DNA from: Branchiostoma floridae
Taxonomy: Eukaryota > Chordata > Leptocardii > Amphioxiformes > Branchiostomatidae
Length of the DNA: 64,000 bases
Assembly (NCBI RefSeq): GCF_000003815.2
Contig: NC_049990.1
Coordinates: 9,687,539 to 9,751,538 of the forward strand
Reading direction: 5' to 3'
Below, piece by piece: positions 47,506 to 59,100 of this stretch. Numbering within the stretch: position 1 is the first letter of the stretch; the number at the start of each line of letters is the position of its first letter. The notes beneath the pieces are model-generated. The model saw only the letters and a list, made by a program, of their open reading frames with translations, was not told the DNA's origin and did no database searches. Made by a program: the position numbers and the translations under genes.

Positions 47506-49373
47506 ATGGACAAGAACGACGTGGACGGAAGTGTACCGAGTGTGAAGTAAGTGCTTGTGTCCACTGTGAGGATGTAATGAATTTGCATTGGTCTATGACT
47601 CTAGGATATAGGGCAAAAGTTTATTTAATGCACGTAGGTACTAGGTGTCGACTTTATATCAGTATCTTACGCTATCTGTATTTCCTGAGGCGCTCTTTCT
47701 CCTTATAAGTATTTGTATGAAGTTATGAACGTCAGAATCTCAGAATGCCATCCATGTTCCCTCATAGTATTCAACAGCTACAGCCGACAGGCGCCACGCC
47801 GTTGAAGCAAAGCGCCCCCTATCGATCACCTCCTGCCATACCGCCAACGCCTCCCATGTCAGAACCAATACCTGCTCCTACTTGCAGTATCGGGGAAGCT
47901 CGTGAAAAGCAACTAAGGAGATACGCACACATTCTACCAAAACCGACCATGCCAGGCGCTCAGTACCTTCCCAAAGTTTATGTAGTTCCTGATACATCCG
48001 TTAGGGGGCCCGAAAGTTGGAAGCATACTTCCCCCGCGCAAGTGCAGCCCAATCCGCAAGACGTCCCCGATGCGCCGACCACTGGAAGAAACGTCTGCAA
48101 CGACGACAGGACTGGTGTGTCCACTAAAAAGAGTGCGAGATCCGGAGAGGCACTGCGGCAAAGATCGGGCCCGTACACCAAGAAGGTTCACTACCCCAGC
48201 CGTTCCCAGCAACGAAGCCCAGCTAAGCAACACAGTTGGACGGTGCTTACAGCGAGTTCAGCTTCCACATCCACGCGTCAGCCGGAGGAATCTTCAAGTA
48301 CACGAGGTCAAGGACTAGGATGGTTGTCCGGAGGACTAGCCCAGGTTCTACTGCAGCGAGGAAACGCGTGGAGTGAGCCCAGCAGCACGGAAAGACTGAA
48401 AGACTTTGTGCCCTACAATTGGCTATTGCAGCGTTTGAAGAAAGCTGCTGCAACTGGAGCGATCGCGAGCGGTCCACATTCCAGCTGCACAGGAAAGAGC
48501 GCCACCTGTCTTCCGACGGACGAACAACCGAATCGCCACACATCATCAAGCATTGAGAAGTGCGCATACAACCAGTTTGAGGGGAAGGCCACGTCCGTAA
48601 CTTCGACTGATTCAGACAACAGACTACTTGAAACCGACTCAAGTCAGACCCACGATGAGCCAATGGAACTATGTGATGAGACCTCCTCAGAAATGGAAAC
48701 AGCCTACGGTGTTTGCAATCGCCCAGACGGCCTTTATATGGAGACAACAGCGTTTGGCCCACTCCTTTCAGGCCACAAGTCGAGGTCATTACCAGAAGGC
48801 GCTAGTGACAACCGTCTGAGCTGCCCTGCTGTTGAGGTCATGGAAATGGGGTCGCCCGTTATGGTAGAGCAGGGGTGCGAAGGTACGACAGAGATGGTGA
48901 GCTACGAGGAAGGAAATAGGACGGAAGGCTGTGTGAAGAGGGAACGTCGCCGACGACGCTTTCTATCCGGGCCGGCCCGACTTTTGGTGGACAACGGTAC
49001 CAGTTTCGCTAAGGTAAACGCACGTACAATTGATAAGCGATATAGCGCTAGTTTTTTGATGCTATCATAACTAGCCCTCCATAGAAAACTGTACAACACA
49101 GTGTCCATTTTCAAAGCACTTGAAGGCAGCATGCAATAATGTTTAAGGTTCAGTTATGACGTAGTGAAGAGCGAATTTATACATGAAACATGATAGCTTA
49201 AAATTTCTGTGGTTAGACTTACAGATTCCATCATGGTTTGAACAATGTCTTTTCTTTCAAATAAAGTGACGGCAGCAACGACAATGCGCAAGCACGGGAA
49301 GCTGGTGGAAGAAGACGTGAAGAGAAAGAAGCCACGTGACCAACTCCCGAAAGTTCCCGCCAAAAGACGATGA
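47506..49373 (+). CDS. Small 3-exon gene of unknown function, about 445-470 aa
   Basis: Exon 1 (47506-47546) encodes MDKNDVDGSVPSVK up to a GTAAGT donor. Exon 2 starts at 47744 after CTCAG, and the split codon joins in frame to a long open frame. The exon 2 donor is uncertain. AAG/GTAAAC at 49013 fits consensus best but gives a short tail ending at 49320. ACG/GTACCA at 48996 joins the acceptor at 49275 in a frame ending at 49373, with a basic tail (VKRKKPRDQLPKVPAKRR) like a nuclear localisation signal. The protein is Ser/Thr/Pro-rich, low in hydrophobics, with a proline-rich start, one less polar stretch (GLGWLSGGLAQVLLQRGNAW) and RERRRRRF near the end. No family is recognised. An AATAAA lies at 50273-50278. 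Confidence 0.6.
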
Positions 49374-51401
49374 AAGTCCTTTAATTTGTTGTTGTATAGT
49401 GTATTTTGAGGCGACAACTATCTTGTTTCAAATCTATATCTCACGTTTGGGCATATATAAAAATATTACCTTGATGGCAACCATACCAAGAAGTATTGTG
49501 CTGAAATTTATGCTGGCGGAAGTCACCTTTGTTTGATATGTTTGATATATGTTATGATTTTGCTGTAACTCAAGTAAACAATAACACCATGAACACATCA
49601 CAAGTGCCTCTGTTCATCCATTGCCTGTAATAATCTGCTAACATAATCTTTATTTCAAAGCGTAATAGAAGAAAATAAGTACCTCACAACTATATCCATC
49701 TACCATATCTTAAACTCATATACATCTTTTCAACAATACAACACTACCATAATAATATGTTTTCTTGCTGGAATGACTCATCTAAGATCATGTTACAAAG
49801 TAAACAACAAGCAAATTATCCAGTTAAAGGCTTTCAGGGAAAAAAGTACTCTGATATACTAATGCAGTAGTTATAGCCATGATCCAATTTTGGCGACGCC
49901 CAAGGAGCGGAGGTGATAAATACGGATCGTATCAGATCTGCTGCCAATGCAACAACTAGAAATACAGTACCAACATAACGTTCTAATGCTTCACAACTCT
50001 TATATTTCCTTAATGTATGTATAAAGTGACAGTTTTATATTCCATAATTCAATATCTGTCAAGTGTGACATCTATATGTTACTTCGTTCAGGCATCTACA
50101 TTGTACCAGCTATATATTTGTACCATGGCCAGATATTTAAGGGTTCCTCCAGGCAGCAAAAATACTTTGTTCTATTTACAATACTTGCAGTACAAAATTG
50201 CACACTTGTTTTCTGACGAGATGTACATAAACGACTTTGTTCAGGAATGCAACCAGCCTCCAGCAACCCTTAAATAAATGCCCATCTGTAGTACTTGTCT
50301 ACCTACATACATGTAACTAGAACAAACATTTAATGGACCACTTAAGAATGTGCTGGGATGCCAACATGACATTTTTCTGCTGATTTTCCTACATACGGTT
50401 GTTTTGGAACATTCGTTTCATTCCTAAATGAATATCAACCTTTTTGGTTTAATGAGGATTATTTTGACATCACCTTTGAGGTGGAGCCATTCTACATATT
50501 ACACTACATATTGCAATTTCTTTCACATTTCTTTGTGGTCCCACTAAGTTCTAATGACTTTGCAACTTACAATTTGTTTCACAAAGGAAAAATAGAAAAC
50601 AAGAATGATGTTCACTATTCACCTAAATAATTAGTAGTTCAATAACCAAGTCACTTTTCACCTAAATCATTATTAGCGTTTTCAGTAAGCTGTAATGTCT
50701 AGCAAGGCATACTGCATTTCATAAGAAACTTTTAAAACAATGGTTTATATCTGCAAAGTATACATGTAATTTGATACGTTATTTGTTTCGCATTTGAAGA
50801 ACCTTAATTTAAGAGGCAAAATTAATACATTATTTCTGCTTCCTTGAACAGGTCCAATTATCATATCATTAATTGAAGTGATAACATAAATAATCCAAAA
50901 AGAAATAAACTTATTGCTTACATGCTAATAGAGCATGCTGGACCAGCCTGACTGCCTTACGTGTCTGCTAACACAGCAGCCCCAATGTCTAAGTCAATTT
51001 GAGCTTCTCTGAAATGCAGTATGCACTTACAGATATTGAGATAAAAGCACCACAGCATGAGACTTCCCAATTGGCTGGAAACAGACGAATCACAATACAG
51101 CATTTCCTCATTACCATAAAGCCTTCCAGTGATGCCTTGCGATAGGTCTATTTCTAATCACATTATGGTATACCTTCTTGTGTTGGCATGATCATACTGA
51201 TGTTATAGCCTGGACACACATTTGTAGGATGTCACACTGGAGTTCCATCCTTGCTGTCTGTTTTGGGGCTGTCCCCTGTAAAATAAGATACAAAAAAAGG
51301 TAAATTGTATGTCATTATCTGGTATTTCGGTGCCCATATCTAATGACTAGAGCCCGTACAATTGCCCTTCAGCTTAACAACACAACAGCTTTGCAAGCAC
51401 A

Positions 51402-52506
51402 CCCCGACCAATCGAATGGGGATGTCTCTCGCAAATGCGCACACTCCTCTAGACAAGGGGACACCCATCGACTTTCAAGGGGATACTTCTCTTGAAATGG
51501 GGATGTCCTTCCCTTTATAAGGGGATGCTTCTCCAAAAATGGTATGTTTACCGGGCATAGGGGACGTCTCTCCAGCACCCCCACCGGCCCGTGAACCCGA
51601 CAAATTGCTTCCTAGTTCAGCTAAATCACAACTTCCGGAACTTTCAACCTGCCAGTGCTCTGGACAAACCTTACAGCTCGCAAGGTAAGGATATCTTTTT
51701 ATTGAAAATTAAAGCATGTAGAAAATGCAGCCGACCGCGCGGCAGACCATCACTTCTGTTCANNNNNNNNNNNNNNNNNNNNNNNNNNNNNNNNNNNNNN
51801 NNNNNNNNNNNNNNNNNNNNNNNNNNNNNNNNNNNNNNNNNNNNNNNNNNNNNNNNNNNNNNCTCCCTAACACTCGTAAATGAGAGATGTTTCTTACACG
51901 ATGTTAGTCGTAGTTATTGGTTATGACCTGTCAAAAGGCCACAATGTTCCATGAAATGCCCGACAACGACGGCTAACAGTGACAGAAACCGGCACATCGT
52001 GTTAGAAACTTCTCTCATTTACGTGTGTTAGGGAGGGAGGCCTTAAAACTCGACAAACACGCAGATATTTAGGCTAAAACTCGATGTTGTGCTTGCCGGA
52101 CGTGCGATACGCCGCCATTAAAACATTGAACAGAAGTGATGGTCTGCCGCGCGGTCGGCTGCATTTTCTACATGCTTCAATTTTCAATAAAAAGATATCC
52201 TTACCTTGCGAGCTGTAAGTTTTGTCCAGAGTACTGGCAGGTTGAAAGTTCCGGAAGTTGTGATTTAGATGAACTAGGAAGCAATTTGTCGGGTTAGCGG
52301 CCGATTCCACGGGCCGGTGGGGGTGCCGGAGAGACGTCCCCTATGCCCGGTAAACATACCATTTCAGAGAAGCATCCCCTTATATAGTTATAAAGGGAAG
52401 GACATCCCCATTTCAAGAGAAGTATCCCCTTGAAAGTCGATGGGTGTCCCCTTGTCTAGAGGAGTGTGCACATTTGCGAGAGACATCCCCATTCGATTGA
52501 TCGGGG
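51402..52506. mobile_element. Large fold-back (palindromic) element spanning the gap
   Basis: The left arm 51402-51762 and right arm 52127-52506 are reverse complements with few mismatches and small indels. Both include the phrase CATCACTTCTGTTCA at the inner edge and GGGGATGTCTCTCGCAAATG at the outer part. A second, inner inverted pair is CTCCCTAACACTCGTAAATG (51863 on) and its complement ending GTGTTAGGGAG (51995-52035). Each arm carries five or six GGGGA(T/C) phrases at roughly regular spacing. No transposase frame is visible. The arms contain identical ORFs by symmetry. Confidence 0.85.
51763..51862. other. Assembly gap of 100 N
   Basis: Exactly 100 N, the usual size for a gap of unknown length. 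It falls in the middle of the palindrome, which is a typical place for assembly failure. Confidence 0.98.
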
Positions 52507-53003
52507 TGAAGCATACAGCAGGCTGGTTACACAGCACACCTACCTGCCACACCTAACCTTTGTGCATTTAACTTCAGGCATTATTCAAAGCTATAGTGAG
52601 GATGCCCCTACTGTCTAACAGTTGTGCCATACCTGGGCTGCGATAACGTTCAATACAAAGGTTCCTGACTGGGTGACTTTTTTACAATGTCAAATAGGCT
52701 TCTGGCAGACTTCTAGTTGTATCACAAGCACAGAATAATTGAAATGTACTTCACTATATTTGGGTACTGGAATTGATGTTCTTAAAATTTTTTTGGACGA
52801 CACCAAATCTTCTCAACTTCTGACATGTTTTGCATTAGACTGTGTTTTTTCGGGTAGGTATGGCATAAAAAGAGTACAATACGAAGTATTCTGCATCACC
52901 CTTGGTTTTTGCCCCCGTAGGTCAAATTGCCCTTTGGCATTTGATCCTCGGATAATATGGAATACATTGTATTCTCAATGTATGACTGAAATGCTACAAA
53001 GCA

Positions 53004-53009
53004 TTTAAT
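53004..53009 (-). terminator. Possible poly(A) signal (ATTAAA) for the RanBP2-like gene
   Basis: TTTAAT on plus lies about 150 bp past the minus-strand stop at 53158. It is the nearest common variant signal; I saw no canonical AATAAA on minus closer than this. Confidence 0.35.
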
Positions 53010-53157
53010 ACTGTAACAGTATATTACAGTATATTTCTATGTCATGCTAGCAAATCAACCAAAACACAAAATCACAGCAAGCAAGACCAGCAGAATTTCT
53101 TTTCATTCCACATGCAGACAAGACACTACATCCAAATGTCTACCTTAGCGTCCTTTC

Positions 53158-56100
53158 TCAGTGTCTGTCCTGCTCTTCGGAGCTCACCAAGGTAAACCCT
53201 TCCGGCTCCACATTCTCAGAGCTACTAACATTCCCAGATTGGTTCGACTCATCATGGTGGTCATTATCATCTTCCTTGATTGCTGGGGTGAGGAGAAATG
53301 ACATCTCCAATCAGAGATCACTTCCCTCAATTTACCACTTTAAATCATATAGGCATGTCATGATCAAGAATACAGAAGACCTGCCCTGTACATTGTGTAT
53401 GTGTTTAAATCTTGGGACAGCCTGGGGAAAATTGAGTTCAAAATTGTGGAACAATCTGATGATAGTAGCTGAAAATGGTGTCACAGAGAATAGAAAGTTC
53501 AAGAAGAAGAACAAAAATGCACTGAAAGGATATTAAGAAAAATGAAATCAAGGAGAAGCTTTATATAGAATACTACAAAACAACTTACCATCAGCAATCT
53601 CTGTCTCAATGTCCTGTAATGCAGCGGAAAGTTTGGGGTCACAGCTGCCGATGGGGGTCTTTGGACTCGCCGCCGCCCCTGCAGCTGGGCTGTTTTGGAC
53701 AGAAGAGCCTTTCTCTGGGCTGGCTTTGGATGGGGAAGAATACATCTTTGCTGATTCTACACACTGGTCGAAGTATGTCTTAAACTCGGCCGCGGTTTCG
53801 GGGAGTTTGAATCGAACGGCAAACTGCTCTGTCTTTGGTTCCTCTTCTGCTGCGTCCACGGCCGTCCAGACCCAAGACCGGTCTGACCCAGAGTTGGGAT
53901 GCAGCGACATCGTTCCCGTGATGAGGTGGTTCGCACACAGCTTCAAGACCTGTTCGCGCCTCATCAGCACTCTGGAACGGTTTGTCGTCTTGTGGCGTAG
54001 AATCTTGATGTCCCCAATCCCCCGCTCTTTCCACTGATTTGAGTCTGTGTCCCAACGGAACAGCTTTGCTCGGAACTTGAACAGCTGTTCCTCCTCCTCT
54101 TCTCCCGTCTTGAGTTCGATCTTCTCGGGAAGTTTGACGATTGGCTCGAAGTGGATATCCTCGCCACCGTCAGACTCGTAGTAATCCCCGTCATCCTTGC
54201 TGGGGCTTCTGATGGGACTCTTCAGCGGGCTCTTAGCGCTTGACTTCGACGCGGGGATGATCTTCTCAGGACTGAAGGTGAACTTGAACCCTCCCGCTTG
54301 GTTAGCCATCTCTTTGAAGGAGAGATTGGATGTGGATGTATCCGATGTTGAGCTTGCACCAAACAAAGTACTGGGAGAAGCAGTACCGCTATCTGGTGCA
54401 CCAAGTGCAAAATTTGTGGCTTTCTGCTTCAGGGCGTCTGCGAACGACAGAGGCTTTGGACCAGTCTCTGCTCCCAGGAGCGTCTGCTTGGCCAAATCAC
54501 CGAAGCTCGGCATGTCCTTTCCGGCTTGGCTGAAGAATGGCGATGAAGTATTGGAGGCTGTTTCATCTGCCTTGACCCCAAAACTGAATCCTGCTCCAGC
54601 AGTTGGCTTACTTCCGATACTCGGACCGCCAAAGACAAACCCTGTGGATTCTGCCGGCTTCGCTGGACTACCAAAAGTAAAACCAACTCCGGTTCCCGAC
54701 GAGGCCTGTCCGAAAACTGTCCCACTTGAGGCTGGTGGCTGCCCAAACGTTGATCCAGATGGACCGCTCAGGTCAAACCCTCCGAAGCTTGTCGAGGCTG
54801 TCCCTGGCTGTTTGAAAACAAAGCCTGACCCAGATATTCCCGAGCTGCCCGTTGTACTTGGTGCCTGCGCTTCTGTACCAGGTTTGGGCGTGCTGCATGC
54901 CAAGCATGTGGTTTTGTCGGCAGGGTTGTTAATCATGCAGACATCGCAGTCCCACGTATCAGCTTTGGGTTTGAACAAGGAGGCAAGACTCTTGCTCGCT
55001 CCATCTGCTGTGCTACTCGCAGCTTGCGCTCCTGGCTTTGGAGTAGAGCAAGCCAGACATGCTGTTTTGTCTCCAGGGTTGTTTACCATACAGACTTCAC
55101 AGTCCCAGGATCCTGGTTTGGTCTTAAACAGGTCACCAAAACCCTGTAAGAACAAAGCAGTTTGTGAGCATAAGTAACCCAGACTTTTCAGACATTACAA
55201 TGTAGCTTATGAATGGCTTAAACCACAATATTATGTTAGTGAACATGTGCTACTCTTCAAGAGCTACATGTACGTCAAGATGACAAGCTGGAAATCTTTC
55301 TGCATTGCAGTTTTCTAAACTCCGTCTACAACAATCCTTCACTAATGAAACGGTGCTAAGTTTAAAAACCACCTTTGCTGGGGTTTTCTCTGGAGATTCC
55401 GTCTCAGACTTCTCTAGGACCTCGGGTGTCTGTGGTGCCGAAGTCTGCTGCCTGTTTCCTCTTGCAGATGAAGATTCGTGTGTCTGTGATGCTGGGGTGT
55501 ACTGCCTGTCTTCTTTTACAGGCGATGGTTCAGAGCTGGCTGGAACATCTGATGTTTGTTCTGCCTGTGCTAGAATGGCCTTGCACTCCTCTACTTTGTC
55601 TTTATAGGCCTGGGCCAACTCAATGGTCTTGAACTTGATGGCAAACTGCTCAAATTTGGGATCCTCTGTGAATGAAAATATCACTGATATCATTATATGC
55701 ACATAAGCGGGGGAAAACCTGCAAAATTTCAGGTTGGACACTTCACTACCCGAGTTGCAGCAAGCAGAATTTGGTTGAATTTGCAAGTATGCAAGTGGAT
55801 ATTTCAAGCACTAGTGTGAATGTAGACTGGTTCATTGAGAAGCAATACACATAACAGTCCTCCTGGCAGCCTAGGGGGCTGAATTGCGAGGACATTACAA
55901 TCATGTTCCATTTTAAAAGAACAAGAATTAGCAAACTTTATGAGCGACGTTAAAACAATGAATCAATCATAACAATAGTTTCTTGATAAAATACAATTTC
56001 GAAGTAATACGAATTTGTTATGTTCAAAGAAGTCCGCTATTCACAGGCTTAGACAACAAAATTGTAACGATTTCGTAAGTCATCATGAGGAGGCTAATCC

Positions 56101-59100
56101 TATATACACATTTATTTTACCTGAGTAGTCCATGGAGCTCCATACCCAGGACCTGTCGGAGCCTGCGTTGGGGTTGAGGTCCATGTCAGGCGTGATCATG
56201 TGGTTACAGCACACCTTCAGCACCTGCTCACGACGCATCACCAACCGGAAACGCGTCTCCTGCGCAAGGGGAAAAAATTTAGGTGAGGTTGATTTGTACC
56301 TGCTACATGGTTGTATGAGCCTTCAGCCCAAGAAAGAATTAACAAGTTACATGTACAAATCTACTTACCTGCAGTTTTACATGAAGCCTAGGGATTCCGG
56401 AATGGCTTTACCTTGTAATGATTGAGATTTCTTGGACCAAGATCCAACTCATTTACAAAACTGTGACTTCCGAGTATCATTAGTTTTGAACTTGACATTT
56501 ATTTTACAGCTTTGCTACATGATTTTGAACATGAGCAATTGTGGGCTGAACTGCTAAATGTAAATGTATGTCCTGGCATTCATATAAGGAGGGAATTCAT
56601 TTGTACGAACAACTTAAGGGTTACACATGTACCTGTTTGTGCTGAAGAATCTTCATCTCGCCGAGGCCTCGCTCCTTCCACTGGGAAGTGTCCTTATCCC
56701 AGCGATACAGGCGCGACCTCTGGCTGTAGATCACTGCTTCGTCTTCCTCGCCTGTTTTTACTTCAACCTACGATGGATCACATGTGACAGAATATTCTTT
56801 ACTACTCAAACTTATCAAACAGAAAATATAGTCTGTCAATGTCCTACATTAATCTATCTCAGTATTGCACATATCCTGTACAAAATGCTACAACTTGAAA
56901 TATTTCAACACTTCATTTAGGAGGAAAGGCAGTACTGTTGTCTTAAAATCTTACCTTTGGTAAAGACACTATAGGCTCAAAGTGGATGTCATGATTTTCT
57001 GGCACATAGTCATCGTCGCCATGGGCATCCTCTGATGAGGCCCCCCCAAACAGGGTGGCTCCAGCCCCAGCAAAGCTAAAAGGCTTGAAGGGGTCTATAG
57101 TGACAGGAGAGGAACATTAATTTGTAGATCAGTTAAAAGCCTAAGATGTGCATCTGTCCCTTAATGGTATGGATTAGTGTGTATCACTTAACATTTGCAA
57201 AAAATGGGGTATGCACGTATATCTAGAAATGAAGGATGTACAAATCTGCATGTACATGTGTAATACAACATACTTCAGGGCTCGAAATACCCGCATATGC
57301 AGCTTAGTGCAGGTAAAATTGGAGCTGTGCAGGTATTTCTGGTGTCTACCTGCACCTAACCTGCACTGGTCCATGTACTGGGTTTTATACATAAATGTCC
57401 TATAATGTAGCTGTGTATGGATTGTTACTAGCTGCATTAACTGTTACCACCTATAAAGTATAAAGAAAAAATAGCAATGGTTCCTAAACAATTTTAGTAT
57501 GATCCATACTTCCTAAATTTAGAGTGGTGCAAGTAGAATTTGTCTGGTGCAGGTAATTTTCAATGTCACCTGCACCAGTGCAGGTATGAAAAAAAAAAAA
57601 GTATTTTGAGCCCTGTACTTGTAAGAGATTCAAGACTCCCCTGAGGCAAGGTTGAACTGTAATTTACAGCACAAAAATTGGACTTACCACTTTCAGTATC
57701 AAAATCTTTAACTGTCCGACTACAGTCTTCATCAAGGAATGACCAATCCAATTCTGTGATCTCACATTATGCAGATAAACAAGACTTCGTGAGCGGCCAA
57801 TTGCTCATTCCTTCATCAAAGATGTGCTTGGACAGTCAAAAATCTGGGTAAGTCCAATTCTTGTGCTGGAAATCGCAGTTCAACCTCGCTTCAGAATGAA
57901 TCCTACCGACACGAATTAACTTTTAAGACTCACCTGTTTTTCCAAAAGCAAATCCCCCATCAGTAGTTGATGCCAGTGATGCAAAAGACAAGCTGGCGAC
58001 AGGACTTTTACCAAACATGTCTGTTGAAGCTCCCCCTGTTGGTTCTGTAAGGAAGGCAAGAAGAAGTTAAGTACAGAATATTTCTGACAAATTCCAATTC
58101 ACCTGTCTTGAGGCAAAGACAAGTCTATTTATTCATTGTTAACTCAGTAAAGCCATCTCACTATGCAACTAGTATTGTCTCCCCCTCCATTTTGTAATGA
58201 AGAAGTTCAATAAAGAAACAAAGACATTAACTTAATGAAAGGTTAAGCCATATATCAAATATGTATTGGTTGCAGCAAAGTTAATGTCTTGTTGTAACGT
58301 TTGAGAGTGAAGAACCACAAGCATGACAGACCTTGACCTCCAGTAGCACCCTGTATGGCACCATCAGTAGTACTACCACTGGGAGTTGTCTTGACTGGTG
58401 TAGATGTCGTCTGAGAAGGCTGGGGCGCATCCTTCCTCAGCGCCTTCCCTGCTTTCCATTGGTCGAACCAAATCTCGTAATCGTCGAAGTCCTCGTCTGG
58501 CCTGTAACCTTCCGGCACGGGAAGGTCCTCATAGAGGAAGAAAGTTGACGGGAGTCGGTACGTGAGGGCGCGGGTCAGCTGCTTTGCCGAGGGCTCCTTC
58601 TCGTAGATAATTTCCACGCTGGGGTCAGAGGTCAGGGTGGCACCAAGGGTCATGGAGAGCTGCCCTATTTTTTCGGGTGACCTTTGGGATAGGTCTGTTG
58701 GTGCTTTTTCTAAAAAGTCAAAATACACTGTTGTTAGGACACGGAACATTCTGGAACAGAAAAGGAAAACAAAGATGACATCCACATCTTAACCTTACAA
58801 AACTGTGTACCATCACCCCATCTTAAAGTTATTACATTAGCACCAGTCACTTTGGATTTGGAAAGGACATTCTAAAGTTTCAAGTGACCAATGTTTTGTT
58901 TGGCATCAGGAGAAACTGTGAACTAAACAGACAAGAAGTGTACATATCAGCATATACAAGAAGTCACATATTCAAATAACTATAAATAGATGGACAGAAA
59001 GACTTACAGATGGATGGTTTATGGGTAAAATAAAGATTGACAGAAGGTGTATAAAGGCAAAATAAAGAACAAGAAATGGACAGAACCTCTGGTGGGAGAT

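Larger units (their letters stand above)
49374..53157. other. Gene-free stretch with palindromic element and gap
   Basis: AT-rich sequence from 49374 to about 51300 contains no supported gene. The palindromic element is at 51402-52506. Nothing resembling a cyclophilin domain occurs here, which matters for the RanBP2-like gene that ends at 53158. Confidence 0.65.

Noticed and set aside
48247..48789. 180-codon minus ORF overlapping the small gene at 47.5-49.4 kb
   Set aside because: The plus frame joins to a second exon in phase; the minus ORF has no supporting splice sites.
51591..51926. ORF across the N gap
   Set aside because: It is open only because N codons are read through. The flanks belong to the palindromic element.
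54197..55177. 326-codon plus-strand ORF opposite RanBP2-like FG/zinc-finger exon
   Set aside because: The minus frame carries zinc fingers and a Ran-binding domain with consistent splicing, so the plus ORF is a shadow.
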